From positions 1-39,770 of the forward strand of contig SXIK01000244.1 in assembly GCA_005772855.1 (NCBI GenBank): a DNA stretch of 39,770 bases. Reading direction: 5' to 3'. Position numbers and translations under genes: made by a program. This stretch comes from Planctomycetia bacterium. GTDB taxonomy: Bacteria; Planctomycetota; UBA8108; SXIK01. Shown here in pieces: positions 8,481 through 15,498 of the stretch (the first letter of the stretch is position 1; each line of letters opens with the position of its first letter). The notes under the pieces are model-generated. The model ran no database searches and was not told where the DNA came from. It saw nothing but the letters and a program-made list of their open reading frames with translations.

Positions 8481-9512
8481 TTACGGCCTCCACGCTCTCA
8501 CCGTCTCGACGATCGCCTCGACCGACTCGACGGGCGTCTCGGGCAGGATTCCGTGACCGAGGTTGAAGACGTACCCCCGATCGCCCCGAAGGCTCTCGAG
8601 CACGGAAGCGACCTGCGTGCGAACTTGAGCAGGAGGAGCAAAAAGCGCATAAGGGTCCAGGTTTCCTTGCAGCCCGACGCGCTCCTTCACGATCGAGCGA
8701 GCCGTGGGAAGCGGCATTCGCCAATCGATCGAGAGCACGCTCGCCCCCGAAAGCGCCATCTCCCCCAGGAGATGAGGCCCGCCGTTCACGTAGAGGATCG
8801 ACGGAGCGCCAGTGCTTGCGACTCGAGCAAGGACGGCGCGCTCGTAAGGCTGCGCAAATTCATGGTAATCAGCCGGCCCGAGCAAGCCTGCCCATGTGTC
8901 GAATAGCTGGACCGAATCAGCGCCCGCTTCCACTTGGGCGGCGAGGTACTCACCGGTGCACTCGGTGAGCTGCTCGAGGAGCCTGTGGACCGTCCGGGGC
9001 TCCTCGTACATTGCTCGTTTCATGCGATCTCCGCTCCTCTTGAAGCCGCCCTCGATCAGGTAGGCAGCCACAGTGAATGGGGCTCCGGCAAAACCAAGGA
9101 GGGCTGTGTCGGGAGGAACGTCAGCCCGAAGCCGCCGCAGCGTCTCGAGGATCGCTCCGGTGCCCTTGCGCGGATCAAGGGCATGGAGATCCGGCGGGTG
9201 AAGACCATCGACATCGGCGAGTGACCGAACGGGCCGCTTGAAAACAGGTCCCTCCTCCGTGAACTCAAGTGGCGCCCCCATGGCCTCCGGGAGAAAGAGG
9301 ATGTCGTAAAAAACGATTACCGCATCGAACCCAAATCGACGAAGAGGCTGAAGCGAAACCTCGACAGCCAGCTCGGGTGTTGTGCACAGCTCGACAAAAG
9401 AGTACGTTTCGCGGAGCTGCCGGTACTCGGGTAGGTAGCGTCCCGCCTGCCGCATGATCCATGCCGGCGGGCGGGAGTGATTCTGGAAACGACACGCGTC
9501 AAGAAACAACAT
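8481..9512 (-). CDS. hemE: HemE, uroporphyrinogen decarboxylase
   Basis: Decarboxylates the four acetate side chains of uroporphyrinogen III to give coproporphyrinogen III. The 343-residue protein carries the signature PPAWIMRQAGRYLPEYR with the conserved Arg, then FAGAPFTVAAYLIEGG, QLFDTWAGLLGP and FNLGHGILPETP. It is the first minus-strand gene of the hem cluster and diverges from hemA across a 166-base gap. The chosen ATG is at 9510-9512. The ribosome-binding signal is weak (GGAG rather far upstream), and the next codon is TTG, so the start could shift by one codon. Confidence 0.97.
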   Translation of the reverse strand: MLFLDACRFQNHSRPPAWIMRQAGRYLPEYRQLRETYSFVELCTTPELAVEVSLQPLRRFGFDAVIVFYDILFLPEAMGAPLEFTEEGPVFKRPVRSLADVDGLHPPDLHALDPRKGTGAILETLRRLRADVPPDTALLGFAGAPFTVAAYLIEGGFKRSGDRMKRAMYEEPRTVHRLLEQLTECTGEYLAAQVEAGADSVQLFDTWAGLLGPADYHEFAQPYERAVLARVASTGAPSILYVNGGPHLLGEMALSGASVLSIDWRMPLPTARSIVKERVGLQGNLDPYALFAPPAQVRTQVASVLESLRGDRGYVFNLGHGILPETPVESVEAIVETVRAWRP

Positions 9513-9597
9513 CAGGGTTCAAATCTCCAGGATGGCTTTGTACAATACGCGCCTTCGTTACGGAACTCCAGCGCCCAGGAGCGTCACCGGCCGGGAA

Positions 9598-9612
9598 TGG
9601 CACTTTTTTTGC
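9598..9612 (+). promoter_or_regulatory. Putative sigma-54 (-24/-12) promoter for hemA
   Basis: TGGCAC, five bases and TTGC match the core of the sigma-54 consensus (TGGCAC-N5-TTGC) exactly, with GG at 9599-9600 and GC at 9611-9612. It lies in the hemE-hemA divergent gap, 66 bases before the hemA ATG and in its orientation. The spacer is a T-run. A sigma-54 activator gene is present about 14 kb downstream, but nothing shows that it acts here. Confidence 0.5.
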
Positions 9613-9678
9613 CTTGTCGTAGTATCCTTGCAGGGAGTATGCAGCGAGTCACCGGTCATTCGTGAATCCTGACAACCC

Positions 9679-11001
9679 ATGAAATTTGTAGTCTTTGGGC
9701 TAAATCACCGCACAGCGCCCCTGGAGGTGCGCGAGGGTTGGGCACTGTCCTTCAAGGAGACGCCCTGTGCCTTGGAGCACCTCTCGGGGGCCGTCATCCC
9801 ATCGGAGCACTTCGTGCTCTCGACGTGCAATCGCACGGAATTTTATAGCCACCTGCCCAAGAAGTTCGTACCTGCTTCGCTCTGCGAGCCGGAATTGGAC
9901 GTGGACCCGGTGATTGCCTACGCGGATTTTTACCGGCAAGCTTACGGCGAATTCCTCAAGGCTCGCCCGTCGATCATGGGCACGCTGGATGCGTCACACT
10001 ACTACGTCCACATCGAGGACAATGCGGTCGAACACTTCTTCCGCCTCGCAAGCGGCCTCGACAGCATGATTCTTGGAGAGTCCCAGATCCTGAAACAGAT
10101 CAAGGACGCCTTTCAAGTTGCGAAGGAAGCCAATACGACCGGGAAATTTCTCCACAGGCTTATTCCTTCCGCCCTCCGTACGGGCAAGCGCGTTCGCACC
10201 ACGACGGCCATTTCAACCGGGTGCATCACGCCGGGCCAGGCGGCTCTCAATCTGGCACGAGCGACGCTGAGTGACCTTTCTGGAAAATCGTTTCTCGTGG
10301 TCGGGTCGGGCAAGATCGCGACCTCGACCGCCCGGGCATTCCGCGACTCCAGCCAGAGCAAGTTCCTCATGGTGAACCGCACGGCCGCGCACGCCAGGGA
10401 GCTTGTCGAAAAGATCGGCTGTGGCACCGTGGCGCCCTGGGAAACCCTCCTCGCTTGCCTGGAGAGAGCCGACGTGGTCGTCTCCTCAACGGGAGCGGTG
10501 GAACCCATCGTGACGCGCGAGGCCATCTCAAGGATACAGGCGGCGCGAGGTCATCGGCCCTTGGTCATTGTCGACCTGGCAATTCCAAGGGATTTCGAGC
10601 CCGGGTGCGGCGATGTCGAGGGCGTCAGCCTCTTTAACATCGATGACTTGAACCGCATCATTCAAGAGAACGTCGCCGAACGTCTTCAGCACCTGCCGCT
10701 GGCCGAAAGAATCGTCCGGGAGGAGATGTCCGTCTTCCAGCAGGCGCAAATGTACCTCCAGATCGATCCTGTGCTGCGTCACATGATGGAACGCTTCGAG
10801 CAAATCCGCCTGGGGGAACTGCAAAGCTGCATCAGCCAGTTCCCGGTGGAGTACCACGACCTTCTCAAGCAGATGACCTCCTCACTCGTCAAAAAGCTCC
10901 TCCATTTTCCCATCGAGAAGCTGAAGAGCCTCAGAGACTTTCGCGGGCTCGATGAGCGAGAGGTCTCATTCCTCAAGCGTCTCTTTCTCACGGACGTCTG
11001 A
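9679..11001 (+). CDS. hemA: HemA, glutamyl-tRNA reductase
   Basis: First committed step of C5-pathway tetrapyrrole synthesis: reduces Glu-tRNA to glutamate-1-semialdehyde with NADPH. The 440-residue protein has the N-terminal GLNHRTAPLEVRE and the catalytic Cys50 in LSTCNRTEFY, then GLDSMILGESQILKQIKDAF, the NADPH-binding segment VVGSGKIATSTARAF and the C-terminal dimerisation helices. An insertion around residues 70-95 between the Cys motif and the YVHIEDNAVEHFFRL block makes it slightly longer than average. It heads the plus-strand arm hemA-hemC-hemD; hemC starts seven bases after its stop. Confidence 0.97.
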   Translation: MKFVVFGLNHRTAPLEVREGWALSFKETPCALEHLSGAVIPSEHFVLSTCNRTEFYSHLPKKFVPASLCEPELDVDPVIAYADFYRQAYGEFLKARPSIMGTLDASHYYVHIEDNAVEHFFRLASGLDSMILGESQILKQIKDAFQVAKEANTTGKFLHRLIPSALRTGKRVRTTTAISTGCITPGQAALNLARATLSDLSGKSFLVVGSGKIATSTARAFRDSSQSKFLMVNRTAAHARELVEKIGCGTVAPWETLLACLERADVVVSSTGAVEPIVTREAISRIQAARGHRPLVIVDLAIPRDFEPGCGDVEGVSLFNIDDLNRIIQENVAERLQHLPLAERIVREEMSVFQQAQMYLQIDPVLRHMMERFEQIRLGELQSCISQFPVEYHDLLKQMTSSLVKKLLHFPIEKLKSLRDFRGLDEREVSFLKRLFLTDV

Positions 11002-11007
11002 ACCCAA

Positions 11008-11943
11008 ATGCGCTGCCCGAGCGAGCGATGGAGGCTGGGGACACGCGGCAGCCCGCTCGCGCTCTGGCAGGCCGAATGGGTCGCCAGGCAGCTCAAGGCG
11101 GAAGATTCAGGCCTCGAGATCGAGATCGTAAAAGTTCGCACTCTTGCGGAGAAATTTCCGGAGAGCGAGGTCGCCGAGATTGGAGTGGGGATTTTCACAC
11201 GGGAACTCGACGAGGCGCTCTTGCGAGGCGACATCGACTTTGCCGTCCACAGCCTCAAGGACATACCCACCGAGGTCGACCCCAGGCTCGAGATCACCGC
11301 CGTGCCGACCCGGGAGAGCCCGTTCGATGCCTTCATCTCCGCAGATGGCACCACTCTGGCCCACCTTCCCAGGGGCGCGCGCATCGGCACGGGGAGTCCG
11401 CGACGCAGGGCACAGCTCCTCTGTGCGCGTCCGGATCTCGAGATCATGCCACTGAGGGGCAACGTTGCGACCAGGCTCCGCAAGATGGAGGAGGAACGGC
11501 TTGCGGGGACCATCCTTGCACATGCCGGGTTGAAACGGCTCGATGAGGAGCGACGGATCACGGAGGTGCTCTCCTGCAGTATCATCCTGCCGGCCGTGAG
11601 CCAGGGAGCGCTTGCCGTGGTAGCGTGTCGCGACGCCCCCCGGCTGATTTCCAGCCTGAAGCGCCTGGATCATCCACCGAGCCGCACCTGCGTCATGAGT
11701 GAGCGAGCCTTTCTGCGCAGGCTTCGAGGCGGTTGCCAGGTACCGGCGGGGGCTCTGGGAACACTCCGCGCTGGCCAGACGCTTCACCTGCAGGGCATCG
11801 TGGCTGCGCTCGACGGATCCACCCGGGTGCGAGGCGAATTGACAGGGCCGGTTGAAGCCGCGGAGGAGTTGGGGATTCGATTGGCGAACGACTTGCTCGA
11901 GCGAGGCGGACGAGAGATTCTTGCAGCTCTCGGGAGGACTTGA
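11008..11943 (+). CDS. hemC: HemC, porphobilinogen deaminase (hydroxymethylbilane synthase)
   Basis: Polymerises four porphobilinogen units to hydroxymethylbilane. The 311-residue protein begins with RLGTRGSPLALWQA, carries DFAVHSLKDIPTE with the catalytic Asp, GTGSPRRRAQL, and LRGGCQVPAGAL with Cys243, the attachment site of the dipyrromethane cofactor. It is translated just after hemA and its stop overlaps the hemD start, so the three genes look like one operon. Confidence 0.97.
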   Translation: MRCPSERWRLGTRGSPLALWQAEWVARQLKAEDSGLEIEIVKVRTLAEKFPESEVAEIGVGIFTRELDEALLRGDIDFAVHSLKDIPTEVDPRLEITAVPTRESPFDAFISADGTTLAHLPRGARIGTGSPRRRAQLLCARPDLEIMPLRGNVATRLRKMEEERLAGTILAHAGLKRLDEERRITEVLSCSIILPAVSQGALAVVACRDAPRLISSLKRLDHPPSRTCVMSERAFLRRLRGGCQVPAGALGTLRAGQTLHLQGIVAALDGSTRVRGELTGPVEAAEELGIRLANDLLERGGREILAALGRT

Positions 11944-12779
11944 CCGTGCAGCAATCCTCACTCAACGGCCGCTGGGTGGTACTCACCCGGAGTGAAGAGA
12001 AGTCGGAAGAGCTCCGCCGTTCGCTCGAGAACCGAGGGGCCAAGGTCCTCGTTGTTCCTGTCATCCGCCATGTGCCTGCCTGGAACGATACGGAGGTCGA
12101 AAGAGTCGTTGAGGCACGCCTCACGTTTTCACACCTCGCGTTCGCGAGTCAAACCGCGGTGAGTTTCTTCTTTGAGGCCTCGCGCCGGCACAGGACCGAT
12201 GCTCGTGCCTGGAGCACCGTGCGGATCGCTGCGGTGGGTCCAAGGACGGCCAGGGAGATCCAGCGGGAAGGCCTCGACCCTTTTCTGGTGTCCGACGGCG
12301 GTGGCGCGACACTGGCGCAGGGAATGATCGCGAAGGAAGGTCCGGAGCGGCTGAAGCGCGTTCTCCTGCCGCAGTCCAACCTCGCCCGGCTCGACCTGAA
12401 AGCCGGGCTCGAGGGGCGCGGCGTGAACGTGGAGTCACTCACCGTCTACAAGACCTTGCCGGAAGACTCAAGCAGCATGGAGCCGCTGCTTACCCGCCTG
12501 CGCGCAGGCCAGGAGCCTGCGGCCGTGCACTTTGCGAGCCCTTCGGCCGTGAGCGGCTTCCTCGAGCTTTGCGGAGAAGCCGGCCGCCGCTGGATCCTCT
12601 CCAGAGAGACCCGCGTGATCGCGATTGGCCCCACCACCGCGCAAGCACTTTGCGAGGCTGGAATCACGGTCGACGGGGAGACCGGAACAGGCTCGGCAGA
12701 TGAAACGGCTCAAAGGTTCGAGGAGATCCTCCGGTCGACGCTCGCGCCACTCAGGTCTGCATTCCGCGATAAAGAGTGA
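11940..12779 (+). CDS. hemD: HemD, uroporphyrinogen-III synthase
   Basis: Closes hydroxymethylbilane with inversion of ring D to give uroporphyrinogen III. The family is poorly conserved, but the 279-residue protein has the two-lobed pattern: WVVLTRSEEKSEELRRSLENRG at the N-terminus, LAFASQTAVSFFFEA, AAVGPRTAREIQREGL, VESLTVYKT, VHFASPSAVSGFLEL and AIGPTTAQALCEAGI. The TTG at 11940 is preceded by GGGAGGA and overlaps the hemC stop by four bases (TTGA), which implies translational coupling. Its 3' end overlaps the convergent permease gene by 29 bases. Confidence 0.93.
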   Translation: MTVQQSSLNGRWVVLTRSEEKSEELRRSLENRGAKVLVVPVIRHVPAWNDTEVERVVEARLTFSHLAFASQTAVSFFFEASRRHRTDARAWSTVRIAAVGPRTAREIQREGLDPFLVSDGGGATLAQGMIAKEGPERLKRVLLPQSNLARLDLKAGLEGRGVNVESLTVYKTLPEDSSSMEPLLTRLRAGQEPAAVHFASPSAVSGFLELCGEAGRRWILSRETRVIAIGPTTAQALCEAGITVDGETGTGSADETAQRFEEILRSTLAPLRSAFRDKE

Positions 12780-13893
12780 GCCCCAAGGAGGTGAAAAGAA
12801 TCGGCGCAAGGCCTGCCCCCACGCGAACGGGGAGCGTTCCCTGGATCCCAAGGTCCTGGAAGACGGAGTTGAGCACGAAATAGGCGGTGCTAATTGCGAC
12901 GGCAAGGATCGCGCCAGAAAAGATGTTTTTGTTCCCGAAGTGGACAATCACGGGGAGACCAAGAAGCACGAGGACGAAGTTGGTCAGCGGGTAAGCAAAG
13001 CGGGAGAAGTACTTCATGTACCAGCCGCTCTGGTCGGAAGCGCCCTCGGCCTTGCGTCGCAAGTCGGTGAGCGTCATGTAAACCGCCTCATCCTTGCGCA
13101 TCTCGATATCGGCCGGGATCAAGTCCGTCTCGAGACGATACTGCTCGAAGGGCCTGTCGAGCAGGCATCGGCCGTCTTCGCCCGCTCGGGGCTGCTGAAT
13201 TATGAGGCGTCGGCCGTCGGGCTCGTACACCTGGACATTGCCATTCTCCAGAATCCAACTCCCCCTCGAAGAGGCCGGCTCCGTCAGATCTTCCGGCTCC
13301 CACCTTGCGCTCGCCGCTCGAATCACCTGCTGGCTTTTCCTCCCCGGCGCGATCGGAAACACGTCGATTCCCTTTGCCCTGCGCTCGTTGCGGTTGTATT
13401 CGTTAATGACGATCAAGGTCTGTCGGCCGCTGTCCAGGTGATTAAAGCCCTTCACGACGCGACTTCGGCCACGGCTCGTGGCCGTCTCTCGCATGGTGGT
13501 AACGGTCCGCGGGATCCAGAGCTCCTGGATAAAAAAGACGCCCGCCGAGACCACGAGGCTGGCGGCGATCACGGGGAGAAACGTCCGCTGATAGCTCTGC
13601 CCCGCCGCCAGGATCGGTGTGAACTCGTTGCTTCGCTGGAAGGTCGTCACGGCGAAGAGAGCCGCGCTGACAGAGGCCACTGGCCCCAGTACCTGGCAGA
13701 AAATGAGCGGAGTCAGTGCGGAGTAGTAGCGCACGCAGACTCCCAAGAACTCGCGCGGACCCGACGTGGTCTTCGCGAAGTCCTCGATGTGCGAGATGGC
13801 GTCGATCAGCACGAAAAGCACAGCAAAGGAGACGAGGCACGCGGCATAAATCGTGAGGAATCGCCCGAGGACGTATCGATCCAGCGTGCGCAT
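12751..13893 (-). CDS. LptF/LptG-family LPS export permease (YjgP/YjgQ)
   Basis: Inner-membrane permease subunit of the Lpt transporter that extracts LPS from the inner membrane. From the ATG at 13891-13893 it has about 380 residues: MRTLDRYVLGRFLTIYAAC, three N-terminal membrane helices, a periplasmic beta-jellyroll-like middle region (roughly residues 120-270) and three C-terminal helices including FAYPLTNFVLVLLGLPVIV. FNHLDSGRQTLIVINEYN and WILENGNVQVYEPDGRR fit the jellyroll strands. An upstream in-frame extension of 33 codons is non-homologous in look and is excluded. Sequence alone does not firmly separate LptF from LptG. Only one copy is in the window. The gene is convergent with and overlaps hemD. 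Confidence 0.88.
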   Translation of the reverse strand: MRTLDRYVLGRFLTIYAACLVSFAVLFVLIDAISHIEDFAKTTSGPREFLGVCVRYYSALTPLIFCQVLGPVASVSAALFAVTTFQRSNEFTPILAAGQSYQRTFLPVIAASLVVSAGVFFIQELWIPRTVTTMRETATSRGRSRVVKGFNHLDSGRQTLIVINEYNRNERRAKGIDVFPIAPGRKSQQVIRAASARWEPEDLTEPASSRGSWILENGNVQVYEPDGRRLIIQQPRAGEDGRCLLDRPFEQYRLETDLIPADIEMRKDEAVYMTLTDLRRKAEGASDQSGWYMKYFSRFAYPLTNFVLVLLGLPVIVHFGNKNIFSGAILAVAISTAYFVLNSVFQDLGIQGTLPVRVGAGLAPILFTSLGLTLYRGMQT

Positions 13894-14378
13894 GCGAGGG
13901 AATGTAACAGTCTTCACGGTGCGTTGCTCCGGAGCCGAAGAGGCGGGGACGCGTTCCTTTGTAACCAGGCTTCTACCCGCATGGCAACTCAAGACTACCT
14001 TGCAAGGACAAATCGAAAGCCTGCCAGGGCCAGCCCGAAAGCCGAGTCAGCGGTGCGAACATCGAAAATGTTCCCGGCTTCGACACACGGTCCAGAGGGC
14101 TTGATCGGCCCCATGCCCCGCCGCTGCCCGAGCTCGCGTTCCGACGCAACCAGGGCAAGAGCTGCAACTCCGTCAAGGCGCCCCGACTTTGCGGACTGGG
14201 CGCACACGAGTCGAAGCCGGGTTTGCCTCCGGGTTGTAGAGCGCCGCGCGGCCCGCGTGGCCGCAAGGAACGATATTGCAAGGCAACCCGGTGAAATCGG
14301 GTTCGAAAGTCTGTGCCGGGCACTGTATACTGCGCGGTTTTCGAGGCCAACCATGGAGTTGCAAGGACCGGAGTCGCC
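13894..14378. other. Intergenic region between the LPS permease gene and ilvE
   Basis: About 485 bases with no convincing gene. Open frames on both strands here are compositionally biased and match nothing I recognise. The last 80 bases carry the probable ilvE promoter (14303-14331). The rest is C/G-rich with several CGAAAG-type words and no clear terminator. Confidence 0.4.
14303..14331 (+). promoter_or_regulatory. Putative sigma-70 promoter for ilvE
   Basis: TCGAAA (14303-14308), 17 bases and TATACT (14326-14331). The -35 is 4/6 and the -10 is 5/6 to consensus. Transcription would begin near 14338, about 40 bases before the ilvE ATG. Confidence 0.5.
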
Positions 14379-15428
14379 ATGACAGCAACAGCTGGAAGTC
14401 TCATGCAAAAGTCGCTTCCAAACTGGGATAATTTATCCTTCGCCTTCACCGAGACGGACTTCATGTACCGTTCGTATGGAGACAAACGTAACGTGCCCAT
14501 TTGGGACCGTGGAGAGTTCGCTCCGCTGGCGGATATCAAGGTTTCGCCAGCGGCTGCCTTCATGAGCTACGGGCTCGGGATCTTCGAGGGCCTCAAGGCC
14601 CAGCGATCGGCAGATGGACGAATTCTCCTCTTCCGGCCGGACAAGAACGCGGAGCGTTTCAAGCGTTCGGCGGTGCGCCTGAGCCTGCCCGAGTTCCCCG
14701 CGCATCAGTTCGTCGAAGCCTGTGTCGAGATGGTCCGCCGCAACGAGCGGTTCGTGCCGCCTGTCGGCAAGGGCTCGTTCTACCTGCGCCCGCTCGAGCT
14801 TGCGGTGGAGCCGAAGCTCGGCTTGGGTCCCTCGAATCTCTTTCTGGTCCTCATTTACGGGTGCCCCGTTGGTTCCTACTTCACAGGGGGGGCACCGAAG
14901 GGCGTGCGCCTTCAGGTACTGGAGCAGGGCCGCGTCGCCCCCGGCGGAACGGGATATGCGAAGTGCATGAGCAACTACGCTGGCGGCATCTACGTGGCCT
15001 CCCAGTGGAAGGAGAAGGGCTTCGATGACGTCCTCTACCTCGATGCGCGTCATCTGAAGTACGTGACGGAGACGAGCGGCTCCAACGTGTTTTTGAAGCG
15101 CAAGGACGGCGTGATCGTGACCCCGTCGCTCGATGACCAGATCCTTCCCGGTGTGACCCGAGACTCGACTATTCAAGTCGCACGGAGTCTCCTCGGCATG
15201 AAGGTGGAAGAGCGGCCGCTAGCGATCGACGAGGTCATCGAGGAGGGTGAGGAGCTCTTCTGCACCGGCACCGCGTGGACTCTCCAGAGCGTGCGGGAGA
15301 TCGTTCACCATGGCATCACGGTAAAGTTCCCGGTGGAAGACGCCAGGAAGGCGATCCTGGACGTGGTGCGCGGGATACAGACCGGCTCACGTGAGGATAC
15401 TTTCGGCTGGACGGTCAAAGTTCGATAG
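14379..15428 (+). CDS. ilvE: IlvE-type branched-chain amino-acid aminotransferase
   Basis: PLP enzyme that makes or degrades Leu, Ile and Val by transamination with glutamate/2-oxoglutarate. From the ATG at 14379 it is 349 residues, the usual length of the class IV subgroup that includes eukaryote-like BCATs. Visible blocks are SYGLGIFEGLKAQRSADG, FYLRPLELAVEPKLGL, the PLP-lysine region GTGYAKCMSNYAGGIYVA, VTETSGSNVFLKRKDG and ILPGVTRDSTIQVARSLLGM, then ELFCTGTAW. A frame extending 22 codons upstream overlaps the promoter and is excluded. It precedes the aromatic fusion gene by 70 bases and may be cotranscribed with it. Confidence 0.93.
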   Translation: MTATAGSLMQKSLPNWDNLSFAFTETDFMYRSYGDKRNVPIWDRGEFAPLADIKVSPAAAFMSYGLGIFEGLKAQRSADGRILLFRPDKNAERFKRSAVRLSLPEFPAHQFVEACVEMVRRNERFVPPVGKGSFYLRPLELAVEPKLGLGPSNLFLVLIYGCPVGSYFTGGAPKGVRLQVLEQGRVAPGGTGYAKCMSNYAGGIYVASQWKEKGFDDVLYLDARHLKYVTETSGSNVFLKRKDGVIVTPSLDDQILPGVTRDSTIQVARSLLGMKVEERPLAIDEVIEEGEELFCTGTAWTLQSVREIVHHGITVKFPVEDARKAILDVVRGIQTGSREDTFGWTVKVR

Positions 15429-15498
15429 GCACCAGCCCTGTCGGTTGGACATCGTTCCCGGACAGGACAAGCCTTGTTTTCGGCCTGATGGATTCACG

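Noticed and set aside
9505-9535. Sequence resembling a tRNA T-loop (GGTTCAAATC)
   Set aside because: No acceptor stem, anticodon arm or CCA can be built around it; it overlaps the hemE start.
12625-14382. Long plus-strand frame over the LPS permease gene
   Set aside because: Antisense shadow of a recognised gene; its translation is Arg/His-rich with no domain pattern.
13995-14408. Minus-strand frame in the permease-ilvE gap, with a stretch SGRLDGVAALALVASERE
   Set aside because: It briefly recalls phage terminase C-termini, but the match is short, the frame overlaps the ilvE start region in antisense and no other support exists.
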